In this document: positions 8,257-17,582 of the stretch, one piece after another
Layout of the letters: each line of letters begins with the position of its first letter
How positions within the stretch are numbered: position 1 is the first letter of the stretch
Assembly: GCA_913047795.1 (NCBI GenBank)
Contig: CAJWTS010000019.1
Coordinates: forward strand, 1 to 53,032
DNA: 53,032 nucleotides
From: an uncultured Verrucomicrobiota bacterium
Lineage (GTDB): Bacteria; Verrucomicrobiota; Kiritimatiellia; CAJWTS01
Direction of reading: 5' to 3'
Program-made: the position numbers and the translations under genes
Notes under the pieces: generated by a model
What the model was told of the DNA's origin: nothing
Seen by the model: the letters and a program-made list of their open reading frames with translations, nothing else
The model's database searches: none

Positions 8257-10161
8257 ATGTACATGATTTGCAAACCATCCGGCGCAGGTTGCCGCGCGCG
8301 CCCGCTCGACAGCCGACGGCACCTCGCCACGCTTTCCCTCGCCACGCTTTCCCTCGCCACGCTTTCCCTCGCCACGCTTTCCCTTGCCGCGCTTCTCGCC
8401 GGTCCGGCGCATGCGGCGTCGAACGTGGTGCTCTGGCTCGAGTCGATGGAGGCGTCGCGACCGCCGCGGCCGGAACGGCCCGAGCGCGTGCATGAATGGG
8501 AGAACCTGAATTTCCATCTGCGCAAGGCTCGTTTCCTGAACGAGCGTATGCGGTGGTCCGTATCGCAAACGAACAGGATCGCAACCGAACTGATGGAGGC
8601 CGAGACCTCGCTGCGCCGCATCAAGCGTGGCAGAACGGTCATACGCGGATTGCGCGAAGAAGGCTACTACAGCGCGGTCGACGATTCGTTCCAACCCTTC
8701 CGCAGCTACATCCCCGAACGAGGACGCCTGCGCAAGCCGGCACCGTTGATTGTCTACCTGCACGGATATTCGCCCGGCTATCACATCCACGCCTGGCCGG
8801 GTCTGCCCCCGTCCCTAATCGCATTCGCTGCGAAACACGGCTTCTACCTGGTTGCGCCCTTCGGTCGTAGCAATACCGATTTCCAGGGAATCGGTGAGCA
8901 GGACACCCTGCGCGCCATCGCCGAAATGAAAAAACGCTACCGGATCGACGAAGATCGCGTGATCCTCACCGGGCATTCCATGGGCGGCATGGGCGTATGG
9001 ACCATCGGGGCGCACTATCCCCACCTGTTCGCCGGCCTCTATGCCTGCGCCGCGCGGGGCGACTACCACTTCTGGCAGAACGTCAAACGCGAGGAGCAAC
9101 CGCCCTACAAACGCACGCTGATCGATGCCGAGTTCGGCTATTCCCTGTTGCCCAACCTGGCCCAGCTTCCGATCCTGATCGTGCACGGCGGGGATGACCT
9201 GATTGTACCGACACGCGAAGGACGGCATATGGCCGATGCCCTGCGCGCGGTGAACAGCCGGGCTATCTACAGGGAATACAAGGGCGCCAACCATCACATT
9301 ATCGACGACTCGTTCAAGGACAAGGTCGTGCAGCGCTGGCTCCTCGAACGTCGCCGCGAACCACCCGCAGCCTTTAACTACCAGACATACAACACGCGTT
9401 ACACGGATGCGTACTGGCTGACAGCACGCGCGTTCTCGCAGAACCCGTCGCCGGCGACCTGGGCGGGGCGCGTAGAGAAGAATGAAATCGTACTGGAAGC
9501 CAGCGGCGTGACATCGCTGATCGTCCATCGCGATCGCATGCCGGTCGCATGGCGCAAGCTTCCTATTCGCGCCGACAAAAACGTGGCCTGGTCCTACGCC
9601 GGCGCTCCGCCGCCCGCGGCTCCGTTGCGTGGTTCGATCAAGCATGCATTTCTGAATCCCTTCATCCTTGTCCAGGCAACGACCACGCTCCGGCCGGAGA
9701 TCCAGGATCGCACGCTCTGGGCCATGCAGAATTGGTACGGCTTTGCGAAGGCCTTGCCCCGCTACACGGATGAGCGGCGCGTCGCGCGCGCCACGCTCGC
9801 GTCGCACAACATTTTCCTTGTCGGCGAACCGGAACACAGCGCATTGATTCGGCGCGTCCTGGCGAACTCCGAAGTCCGCGCGGAAGGCGACGCCTACATC
9901 GTCGGTGAGCGTCGATTCAAGCGCGAAGGAAACGGCCTCTATATTCTGCGCCCCAGTCCATGGAATCCGCAGCACGTCGCCGTCGTGCAGCTTGGTCATC
10001 GCTGGGGTGAAGGTCTACCCTCTAACCACAAGTACGACCTGTTGCCCGAATTCATCGTTTACACGTCCGAACGGGACTGGGACGGGTCGAATTCAGCCCT
10101 CTGCGCAGGCTTTTTCGGCCCAAATTGGAGCATAGACGAACGGTCGCTCTATGTCCGATAA
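8257..10161 (+). CDS. Secreted alpha/beta hydrolase (esterase) with C-terminal extension
   Basis: 634 residues from ATG 8257; a GTG at 8203 and an ATG at 8263 are alternatives. The signal peptide is built on four identical LATLS units plus LAALL and ends at PAHAASN. An alpha/beta hydrolase domain follows at ~residues 140-380. It has an oxyanion segment PLIVYLHGYSPGYH, nucleophile elbow ILTGHSMGGMGVW, acid loop VHGGDDLIVP and catalytic His in KGANHHI, so the triad is complete. This resembles the PHB depolymerase/feruloyl-esterase type prolyl-oligopeptidase fold. The last ~250 residues show no family I recognise; they end in DLLPEFIVYTSERDWDGSN and may be a second, beta-rich domain. Likely a periplasmic or secreted esterase acting on acylated polysaccharide. 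The substrate is unknown. Confidence 0.8.
   Translation: MYMICKPSGAGCRARPLDSRRHLATLSLATLSLATLSLATLSLAALLAGPAHAASNVVLWLESMEASRPPRPERPERVHEWENLNFHLRKARFLNERMRWSVSQTNRIATELMEAETSLRRIKRGRTVIRGLREEGYYSAVDDSFQPFRSYIPERGRLRKPAPLIVYLHGYSPGYHIHAWPGLPPSLIAFAAKHGFYLVAPFGRSNTDFQGIGEQDTLRAIAEMKKRYRIDEDRVILTGHSMGGMGVWTIGAHYPHLFAGLYACAARGDYHFWQNVKREEQPPYKRTLIDAEFGYSLLPNLAQLPILIVHGGDDLIVPTREGRHMADALRAVNSRAIYREYKGANHHIIDDSFKDKVVQRWLLERRREPPAAFNYQTYNTRYTDAYWLTARAFSQNPSPATWAGRVEKNEIVLEASGVTSLIVHRDRMPVAWRKLPIRADKNVAWSYAGAPPPAAPLRGSIKHAFLNPFILVQATTTLRPEIQDRTLWAMQNWYGFAKALPRYTDERRVARATLASHNIFLVGEPEHSALIRRVLANSEVRAEGDAYIVGERRFKREGNGLYILRPSPWNPQHVAVVQLGHRWGEGLPSNHKYDLLPEFIVYTSERDWDGSNSALCAGFFGPNWSIDERSLYVR
8323..8397 (+). 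repeat. 15-bp tandem repeat inside a signal-peptide coding region
   Basis: Four identical head-to-tail copies of CTCGCCACGCTTTCC (8323-8337, 8338-8352, 8353-8367, 8368-8382) are followed by a diverged fifth copy (8383-8397). In frame they encode LATLS x4 then LAALL, forming the hydrophobic core of the esterase signal peptide. The unit is a multiple of three, so copy-number change would lengthen or shorten the core without a frameshift. Confidence 0.95.
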
Positions 10162-10257
10162 TGAGCTCTGTCGAATACGGATGAAGAGCGGCCGGCGGAT
10201 ACATGCGTACGCAGATTCCGTCGCCGATATCCGCGTAAACTAAGGATTCTGAAGAAC

Positions 10258-13200
10258 GTGACGAATGGAACACTTCATGCTGCCCGCTGGACTGTGATCG
10301 GACTACGTACCCATCTCGTCATCCTGCTTGCGGCGGCCCCGCTTGTGCCGGTGCTGCAGGCAGCGGAATCCGCGTGGCCCAAACGCGCCGATATCTCCTA
10401 CCCAACCGGTAATCTCAGTATGCAGACGGGCTGGGATCCGGCCCGTGGCCTGCATCTACGCGTAACCGATACAAAGCGCTCACGCACGCTCACGATCTCG
10501 ATCAACACGGACGGTGTACGCGTCAAGCCCGAGCCGCCCGATGCGTTCTCGACATTTGTTCGCGACAGCACCCAGTTCAACCCCGCTGCCCTGCCCGCAG
10601 CGGCAGCGGAGAAGATTCCGCTGCTGATAAAGTTCAGGCCCGAACTCTGGGCCATCTACCTCGATGGCCGTCCGGTTACCGTCTTTCCCGCGCCGTTTCT
10701 ACCGCCGGCGTCCCTGCGTCAACCGGAAGCCGAATGGCCGCCCGAAGGCAAACGTCGCACGCGCTACCAGAAGGTCGCGCACTTCGAATTCCATGATGAT
10801 TTCCTGGTGCCGGAAGACGACGACAATCAACTCGCATCCTGGGAAATTGAATCAGGCCATTGGCGACTGCATTCGGCCGAGGACCTCGCGGCCGAACGTG
10901 GTGTACGTAACGACGGCAAACGAAAAACGCTGCAGGCCGTCCGCAGTTCAAATTTCTACAGCCTTAAGGGTAGTGGCACCAATGCGATCATAACCACTGG
11001 TCACTATTTCTACGACCGCGTGAACTGGGAGACCGCCGTTCGCGCCGGCACGGGAGAGGCCGGTCTGATCTTTCACTTTGATGATACGGACAGCTATTAC
11101 GGCTTCACTGTTACGGTCGACAAGGAACGCCATATCGGCCTTGTCCGCCTCTTTAGGGTAACCCCCGATAAGGGCCGCCGACTCCTCGGTGCCGTCCAGA
11201 CCACGCTGACCGAGGGCCAATGGCTTAAACTCGGCGTCCAAACCTACATCAGTCGCATCCAGTGCTCCGTCGATGGCCAGGTGGTGCTCGACGTGCAAGA
11301 GGAACTTCCGCCGGGCGGATGCATCGGTCTCTTCGCGGACGGTCTGGGCACGGGCCACTTCGACGATACACGTTGCGTGAGCAACCATGACCTCGACCTG
11401 GCGAGCCTCAGCGGCATTCGTCGCTACACCGTTCATGAACATGGCCGGTTCTTTCCGAAGAAAAAGCGCTTCTCATACTTCGCCCGGCCGAATGAAACAA
11501 CCGCACTTCGTCCACCGTCATCAAAAACTCGCCAATGGCTGGCGGTCGGGGCCCCGCTCCACGGCCCACACGTTTTCGCCGCGGACTTCCACGTCGCTTC
11601 GGCCCAATATGAGATCGGCCTTATCGCGGGCTTTACGGAGCGCGACAAACCGTACTATGCCTATACCTCGCGCGCGCTCAAGAATGGCAGCGTGATGACG
11701 CTTGAACGCGTCACGGGCGACGAGCGCGAGGTACTCGAACGGTTCCGCCTGCACCGCGATCCCGGCCGACTGTCGAAACGCGTACAGTTGATGATCGACG
11801 CTACGCAGGGGCCGGAGCTGCGCATGTACCGCAATGATCGCATGGTCCTCGTGCACTACCCCGAGCAGGAAGTGGTCGGCGCATCCGGCGTCACTGTCGG
11901 CCCATCGACGTCATGCGTAATCTCGAACCTGACGTACCGCTTTACGCGCCCCGATGTGTACCGCAACCTTTCCGAGAAGAACCAGATCTTTATGGCCGAC
12001 CCGTTCATGCGCAACTGGTCTTCGCCGGAAGGTCAATGGCTGCCCGCGACAAATGGTCTGACCTGGCACAAGGGCGACTTCTACGGGCGCTTCCAAATGC
12101 GCGCGCCCCTCGTCGTCGATTCCGAGATCCATATGAGCGTGCGTGAGGGCCAGACCAACGGACAGGCCCTGGTGCGTATCGACGGCGACAACTTGTTCCT
12201 GCACACGCCGGCACCGGGCGACACGATGATGATCACCACGGTCGGCACGGGTCGTGTCGGCACGGACGTCACGACCCAACGCGTCTTCAACATCCACCAT
12301 GACGGTTATTGGCTTTGGGTCACCAGTGGCGACGCGATGCTCGCACAGCACGCGCTTGAACGACCGCTGCAGGGCCGCCGCATGCGAGTCTCCGGTTTTT
12401 CCACCGACGACCTTAAACACAGTGATGTTCATCGTTACAACGTGAAGGACTACCTCTTCACCGAGTCCTTGCATGAGTGGACGCAGAACGGGGGTCTCTG
12501 GGAAGTCGTGAACCGTTTTCAATGCGATGTGCGCTGGTCTCACATGAACGGGGAATCGGCGAAGACCACGGCCGCGCTGTGGTCGAAGTATGCGTTCGAG
12601 GGCGATTTCTGCGTCGAAATGTATGCCGGCATGCGCCACGGGTGGTATGCGCGACCCGGCGATCTGAATCTTTCAGTCATGGGCAGCGACAATTCGCCGG
12701 GCAGCGGATATACCGTCACCTGCACAGGTTGGGACTTCGACCACTCCCAGCAATTCACCCGACTCTACCGTGACGGCGAAATCATCGCCGAGAGCGACAA
12801 ATACCTCGTGCCGCGCACCCGCGAAGGCACGACACGCCGCGGGTATAATCCGCTGCTCAGAAGCGGTCGTCCGGTTCACGGCGCGTGGTACTACATCAAG
12901 TTTCGTCGCGCCGGCAAGATGCTGGAGTACTTCTTTGACAACGAGTTGGTGTTTCGTACCGAGGATGATTCGCCCATCCCGGCCGGATCGCTCGGCGTCT
13001 GGACCTACCGCAATTCGATGATGGTCGCGCGCGTCAAGATCGGCGCCGAAAACATCTCACGCGCCCGGCGAACCTTCTCGCCCGCGACAGGCGTCGCCAC
13101 ACGGCCACCGCCCGCCAACACGCACAGCAACATCGTCTCGACCTTGCGTCTCAACCGCGGGCAGGTAGCCCTGATGGACCGCAACCTCTGGACGGCCAGC

Positions 13201-16200
13201 AATACGGTCAGTCGCACGCGATTCACCTGGCACAAGGATCGCGACGGGCAACCCTATTTCGCCCTGCGCAACACGCTCGGCGGTGGGGCCATGCAGGCGC
13301 AGCTCGATGGCGTGGGCACGGAACTCGCCAAGACGACGGGCTGGCGTTTCTACATCAAGCGCACGCCCAAGGCCCAGTTCAACTTCCACTACGCGCTTGG
13401 ATCGAGCAACGGCAAGACTTTCACGCCAACGACCCACTTCGTACACCGCATATCGGGCACGGACTTCGCCAAAGGTCGTCATCGCATATCCGGGTCGTCA
13501 GACGTCGCGCCAATTCCGCGCGGCGGCGAGGATTGGCACCACTCCGGCGACTGGGTCGGGATTGATGTTCCATTGCCGCCCGACGTCCTGCGCCGCACCG
13601 CGAAGGGCCTGTTCGTCAAGGTCCTCGGCTTCGGCAACCTGCAACCCAGCTATGTGCAGCAGGGACTGGCCGGCAATCGGGCCGGAGACGCCTACGCCGT
13701 GAAGGGGTTGCACGTCGTGGGCGACACGCAACCGGTCTTCTCGCTTGCCGTCGGCGAGAAAACAATGCGCAACGCCGTCACCATTCACAACGCTGCGACC
13801 AATCAGGCCCATCTCACGTTCACGAATCTCGTGCAGCTGAACCATTGGGTCGCCGGCATCACGAACGAAGGCGCACACACCTTCGCGCTGCGGATCCACC
13901 TTCCGGACCGCGACCGCCACGGAATGTTGTCCTGGCGCACACCCCCGCAACCAGGCGGGGTTACGGTCCGCTGGTCGGACACCGAACCGGACCGTGTTAT
14001 TTTTGATGCGCAGGCCGGCAACAACCACCGCGCCTTCCTGAACGGTCGCGCCACCCTTGACGACCACGCGCTGGCCCTCGAAACAACGACCGGCAACACG
14101 CTGGCCGCCTGGTTGCCGCGCACGCCTTCGCTGACGGCCTCGTCGACGAACGCCATGCACCTCGAGTTCACCTTCGCCGGGATCGACTACCCGCTTCGAC
14201 TCGAGTGGGGCGATGGTCGGGTGAACGCGCCGCCGGTGCTGCTGAAACTCACGGGCGGCGCGCGATTCCTGTTTAACCTCGAGTCGCGCAAATTGGGGCC
14301 GCCGCTGGAGGCGCAACCCGCGCGCATGAGCCTGGCCTACGATCAAGAACGCCAGGGGGTCCACCTCCATGTCAGGAACGGTGGCACGGCCCAGCGGCTT
14401 CACTCGCGCTTTGTCACGGACGGTCACGCGGCGCGCTATCCCGTCTTCCAATACCGTTACCGCGGCCGCGGCATGGTTCGCATCTCACTCACGGGCGGCG
14501 ACTCTCAGATCGCGATCAACGAACCGGGCGCCAAATTAGCCCGTCCCGCGCGCCACGCCGAGGAACTCGTGCTGGACGGGGGCTGGCATACCTGGCTGGG
14601 ACAGATCAGTGATGGCCGACGCGATTCCCGCCTTGGAAAGATTTCCTATAACATGCCGACAATCGCCTTCGGATCGCGCGCGGCGCATGACCAGACCGGC
14701 CTCTATTCGGAATGGTGGGTCGACGACCTCGTGCTTGGGCTGGCTGTCACCAACGCCCACGCGCTGAAATATGCACCCCAATTCCATGATGTCGACGGCG
14801 TGGATGTCGTGATGAACGCCGTGCTCGCGGGCCCGGCGAGCGCCTACGATCTCGACGCGGTCGCCCTCGACAAACTGAAGTGGACCGAGAGTAAGAACGG
14901 CGTAGACGTTCTGCCCTCCCTTGCAGGTCTGACCAACGGCATTCACCACCTCGTCCTTCGGGCGCGCGACCGTAAGGGAGCCCTCTCACCGGTAACCGAT
15001 ATCCCGTTTCTGCTCGACCGCACACCACTGACCATCAGCCACACGCAGTATCCGGCACCCGGCGCGATGACCAATGGCGCAACTCTCCGAATCGCCTTCG
15101 AGTCGTACGGACTTTCGCCGCTCGACCCGCAGGAATTGACCTTTCATATGAACAATAAAAAGGTGACGTTCCGAAGCAAAAAAACGATGCTGCGTCATAC
15201 CAACGGGCAGGACGTCATCGATATCGCCTGGCCACTCGTCCTGCGCGAGCATCTCCGACAGCGACCGCAAGACGGCGCGCACACCCTCAGGATATCCGGC
15301 ATCCGTGATGGTGCGGGCAACATGACGCCCGACGCCTCTATCTCCATTCCAATTGATCTTACAAAGGACGTTCAGGCACCGTCTTTTCTCGCATCGGCAT
15401 TCCCGAGCAACATCTACGTTCGCTCCGCCTGGGAGATCACCAAGAACAACCACACGGTTCTTGCCGCGGCGAAGGGCACGGTACTCCACCTTAAACGAAA
15501 CGGAATCGAGTCCCCTTACCTGGCGATGTACAGTAAGGGCGACTCAGCGACCATAGGCCGCGCAACGACAAAACCCGCATGGAAAATTGCGCAACATCCC
15601 TATATCGCATTCCGCGCCCGGCGTCCCGCGTACAGTGCGTTAGACAAGAGCCGGATTTTCGTTGATTTCAAACTCGCCGGAGAACAGAAATTCAGATCAC
15701 TCGAACTCTCGAAGACCAAAGAACAAAGCGAGAAGTTGTTCCTTCCGGATGCAGTCAACTGGGAGGCCGACACCTGGCACCCGGTTCTAATCGATATGCG
15801 TTCTCTCGCCGCCGGCTGGTTCGAGGAAGACTCGATTGAGGATCTCTTAACAAGCAAGGAAGGCGCAACGAACCAGGGCGATGGCGTGGGTGAACTTCTC
15901 ATTGAGCACGTACGTATTCGTACCGTTCATGCGACGACGAAGCAGCCGCTACACATTCAGAGTTTCTCCATTTTCTCGTCATGGAACGCGGCGGATCAGG
16001 TGATTGTCGACGCCTACGATGCGAGTGGGATACGGGATCTCAAGATGGAGGCCGATCTAAGTACGCGGGCATTCGAAATCGCGCCGGCGGCGCTCGGCGC
16101 GTCGGACTCGTCGTGGGGTTGGCTCACAGTGCGCGCGCGCGATTGGGCCGGCCATTATTCGGTGCCCATTCATATTCCCGTGTCCGGCGCGAATCTGCCA

Positions 16201-16266
16201 CTGACACCCGTTCAGCTACAAGACCAGGCGAAGCTTAAGAAAGGGCCGCGGCGGCACGGTGGCTGA
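10258..16266 (+). CDS. Giant secreted protein (2002 aa) with repeated lectin-like modules
   Basis: The GTG start at 10258 has AAGGA upstream and a clean signal peptide (LVILLAAAPLVPVLQAAESA). The protein shows several modules of the concanavalin-like type seen in DUF1080/LamG proteins. Repeated signs are FHDDFLVPED then GLIFHFDDTDSYYGFTV and QWLKLGVQTYISRIQCSVDG near residues 180-370. A second set is at ~400-560 and a third at ~595-720. A fourth runs from ~735 to 935 (GAWYYIKFRRAGKMLEYFFD then GSLGVWTYRNSMMVARVKIG). Further beta-sandwich regions follow, with Ig-like segments near 1570-1700 (PVTDIPFLLDRTPLTIS). I see no catalytic motif, no PEP-CTERM tail and no membrane anchor. It is likely an extracellular glycan-binding or structural protein. 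Its end overlaps the nearest upstream start codon of the following gene, so it may head that operon. Confidence 0.85.
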   Translation: MTNGTLHAARWTVIGLRTHLVILLAAAPLVPVLQAAESAWPKRADISYPTGNLSMQTGWDPARGLHLRVTDTKRSRTLTISINTDGVRVKPEPPDAFSTFVRDSTQFNPAALPAAAAEKIPLLIKFRPELWAIYLDGRPVTVFPAPFLPPASLRQPEAEWPPEGKRRTRYQKVAHFEFHDDFLVPEDDDNQLASWEIESGHWRLHSAEDLAAERGVRNDGKRKTLQAVRSSNFYSLKGSGTNAIITTGHYFYDRVNWETAVRAGTGEAGLIFHFDDTDSYYGFTVTVDKERHIGLVRLFRVTPDKGRRLLGAVQTTLTEGQWLKLGVQTYISRIQCSVDGQVVLDVQEELPPGGCIGLFADGLGTGHFDDTRCVSNHDLDLASLSGIRRYTVHEHGRFFPKKKRFSYFARPNETTALRPPSSKTRQWLAVGAPLHGPHVFAADFHVASAQYEIGLIAGFTERDKPYYAYTSRALKNGSVMTLERVTGDEREVLERFRLHRDPGRLSKRVQLMIDATQGPELRMYRNDRMVLVHYPEQEVVGASGVTVGPSTSCVISNLTYRFTRPDVYRNLSEKNQIFMADPFMRNWSSPEGQWLPATNGLTWHKGDFYGRFQMRAPLVVDSEIHMSVREGQTNGQALVRIDGDNLFLHTPAPGDTMMITTVGTGRVGTDVTTQRVFNIHHDGYWLWVTSGDAMLAQHALERPLQGRRMRVSGFSTDDLKHSDVHRYNVKDYLFTESLHEWTQNGGLWEVVNRFQCDVRWSHMNGESAKTTAALWSKYAFEGDFCVEMYAGMRHGWYARPGDLNLSVMGSDNSPGSGYTVTCTGWDFDHSQQFTRLYRDGEIIAESDKYLVPRTREGTTRRGYNPLLRSGRPVHGAWYYIKFRRAGKMLEYFFDNELVFRTEDDSPIPAGSLGVWTYRNSMMVARVKIGAENISRARRTFSPATGVATRPPPANTHSNIVSTLRLNRGQVALMDRNLWTASNTVSRTRFTWHKDRDGQPYFALRNTLGGGAMQAQLDGVGTELAKTTGWRFYIKRTPKAQFNFHYALGSSNGKTFTPTTHFVHRISGTDFAKGRHRISGSSDVAPIPRGGEDWHHSGDWVGIDVPLPPDVLRRTAKGLFVKVLGFGNLQPSYVQQGLAGNRAGDAYAVKGLHVVGDTQPVFSLAVGEKTMRNAVTIHNAATNQAHLTFTNLVQLNHWVAGITNEGAHTFALRIHLPDRDRHGMLSWRTPPQPGGVTVRWSDTEPDRVIFDAQAGNNHRAFLNGRATLDDHALALETTTGNTLAAWLPRTPSLTASSTNAMHLEFTFAGIDYPLRLEWGDGRVNAPPVLLKLTGGARFLFNLESRKLGPPLEAQPARMSLAYDQERQGVHLHVRNGGTAQRLHSRFVTDGHAARYPVFQYRYRGRGMVRISLTGGDSQIAINEPGAKLARPARHAEELVLDGGWHTWLGQISDGRRDSRLGKISYNMPTIAFGSRAAHDQTGLYSEWWVDDLVLGLAVTNAHALKYAPQFHDVDGVDVVMNAVLAGPASAYDLDAVALDKLKWTESKNGVDVLPSLAGLTNGIHHLVLRARDRKGALSPVTDIPFLLDRTPLTISHTQYPAPGAMTNGATLRIAFESYGLSPLDPQELTFHMNNKKVTFRSKKTMLRHTNGQDVIDIAWPLVLREHLRQRPQDGAHTLRISGIRDGAGNMTPDASISIPIDLTKDVQAPSFLASAFPSNIYVRSAWEITKNNHTVLAAAKGTVLHLKRNGIESPYLAMYSKGDSATIGRATTKPAWKIAQHPYIAFRARRPAYSALDKSRIFVDFKLAGEQKFRSLELSKTKEQSEKLFLPDAVNWEADTWHPVLIDMRSLAAGWFEEDSIEDLLTSKEGATNQGDGVGELLIEHVRIRTVHATTKQPLHIQSFSIFSSWNAADQVIVDAYDASGIRDLKMEADLSTRAFEIAPAALGASDSSWGWLTVRARDWAGHYSVPIHIPVSGANLPLTPVQLQDQAKLKKGPRRHGG

Positions 16267-16282
16267 AGCGCGGAAAGCATCC

Positions 16283-16762
16283 ATGGTCAGTAAAATCAAG
16301 AGTCCCAAGATCAGCGCCAATGTCGAGGAGCAGACCATCACCAATTGGTTTAAGTCCGAAGGTGACCCGGTCAAGAAAGGTGAACCGCTTGTCGAAATCA
16401 CAACGGACAAGGTCGCCGTCGAAGTCCCCGCGCCGCGCGGCGGCATCGTGCGAAAAATCATCGCCAAACGAAAAAGCACGGTCCCGGTCGGTTTCGTCAT
16501 CGCCCTGATCGGGGCAGCGAAGGACGACCTGCCGAACGTCACCGTCGAAAATGAAAAGATTCTGGCTACCCACAAATCGTCAGAAGGCGGTCGCCGCACA
16601 TCAAAGACCGGCCCGGCGCGTCCGGCGCGGCAACGTGTGCGTGCCACGCCGGCCGCGCGACGGTTGGCGCGCGAGAACAAGATCGATCTCGGCGCGATCG
16701 CCGTGGCCGCCAAGGTGGACATTGTTGACGAGGGAATGGTGCGTGCCTATGTCGACGGCTGA
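16283..16762 (+). CDS. Mini-E2: lipoyl domain plus subunit-binding domain, no acyltransferase domain
   Basis: 159 residues from ATG 16283 with GGAAAG upstream; a GTG at 16259 overlaps the giant gene but lacks a site. Residues 1-78 are a lipoyl domain with the modifiable Lys43 in EITTDKVAVEVPAP. A basic, Pro/Arg-rich linker follows. Residues ~118-157 form a peripheral subunit-binding-like domain (RVRATPAARRLARENKIDLG), whose usual GTGxxGR loop is degenerate. The protein stops there, where a normal E2 would continue with a ~230-residue acyltransferase domain carrying HxxxDG. It can therefore carry an acyl group from E1 and dock E1 or E3, but it cannot move acyl to CoA by itself. E1 alpha and E1 beta lie about 3 kb downstream in the same operon. 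There is no sign of a frameshifted E2 remnant after the stop. Confidence 0.88.
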   Translation: MVSKIKSPKISANVEEQTITNWFKSEGDPVKKGEPLVEITTDKVAVEVPAPRGGIVRKIIAKRKSTVPVGFVIALIGAAKDDLPNVTVENEKILATHKSSEGGRRTSKTGPARPARQRVRATPAARRLARENKIDLGAIAVAAKVDIVDEGMVRAYVDG

Positions 16763-16777
16763 ACGCGAGAAACGCGC

Positions 16778-17527
16778 ATGACGAACCTGGATGGTCGCAC
16801 AGCACTTGTCACCGGTGGCGGACGTGGAATCGGTCGTGCAATCGCCCTGGATCTCGCCCGCGCAGGTGCGGATCTGGTTATCCACTACTGCGCGTCCCAG
16901 GACCAGGCCGAGGAAACGGTGGCCGAGATCAAAGCGATGGGGCGACGCGCACTCGCCGTGCAATCCATCCTACCCATTCCGACGGAAATTGAACAACTCG
17001 CCAAGCGCGCCATCGATACATTCGGCGGCGTGGACATCCTGGTCAACAATGCCGGCGTCGTCCGCGACAAGCCTGCCATGTTCATGTCCGAGGACGACTG
17101 GGAGCATGTGGTCGATATCGATCTCAAGGCCCCCTTTCTGTGCATCAAGGCCCTGGTCAGGGGAATGGTGCAACGCAAATGGGGACGCATCATCAACATC
17201 AGCTCCGTCGCGGGGTTGATGGGCGACGCCATGCGGGCGAACTATTCCGCCGCCAAGGCCGGACTCGGCGGACTCACCATGTCCGTCGCACGCGAGGTGG
17301 CGGCGTCAGGCGTGACGGTGAACGCCGTGGCACCCGGAATCATCGAGACCGACATGATTGCCGATATGAAAACTTCACGCCGCGAAAAGGCTTTGGAACG
17401 CATACCGATGAGCACCTTCGGACAACCTGAGGACGTTGCCGGAGTTGTGACCTTCCTGGCGTCGGAAGAGGCGCGCTATATCACGGGACAGATCATTCGC
17501 GTGGACGGGGGTTTGCGCATCGGCTGA
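16778..17527 (+). CDS. FabG-like short-chain dehydrogenase/reductase
   Basis: 249 residues, the typical length for a 3-oxoacyl-ACP reductase. It has the cofactor motif TGGGRGIG (residues ~13-20), NNAG, and the active site INISSVAG with YSAAKAG (Ser, Tyr, Lys present). The C-terminus VDGGLRIG is as in FabG. The gene lies 15 bases after the mini-E2 gene and 55 bases before the ketosynthase gene, so it is probably the ketoreductase that acts on the beta-ketoacyl-ACP made by the KS pair. Specificity cannot be decided from sequence alone; other SDR oxidoreductases share these motifs. Confidence 0.88.
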   Translation: MTNLDGRTALVTGGGRGIGRAIALDLARAGADLVIHYCASQDQAEETVAEIKAMGRRALAVQSILPIPTEIEQLAKRAIDTFGGVDILVNNAGVVRDKPAMFMSEDDWEHVVDIDLKAPFLCIKALVRGMVQRKWGRIINISSVAGLMGDAMRANYSAAKAGLGGLTMSVAREVAASGVTVNAVAPGIIETDMIADMKTSRREKALERIPMSTFGQPEDVAGVVTFLASEEARYITGQIIRVDGGLRIG

Positions 17528-17582
17528 GTGCTCTGGCGGGGACAGGCCGGACCTCAGCGGTCGGGCTGAAGCCAATGATTCG

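Noticed and set aside
8323..8397. The 15-bp repeats as a CRISPR-like array
   Set aside because: They are contiguous, have no spacers and are in frame within a signal peptide.
8815..9999. A 394-codon open frame on the minus strand
   Set aside because: Antisense to the esterase gene with a complete catalytic triad; a mirror frame.
10258..16266. A PEP-CTERM or other sorting signal on the giant secreted protein
   Set aside because: The C-terminus ends in a charged Lys/Arg/His tail with no hydrophobic segment. The esterase at 8257 also lacks one.
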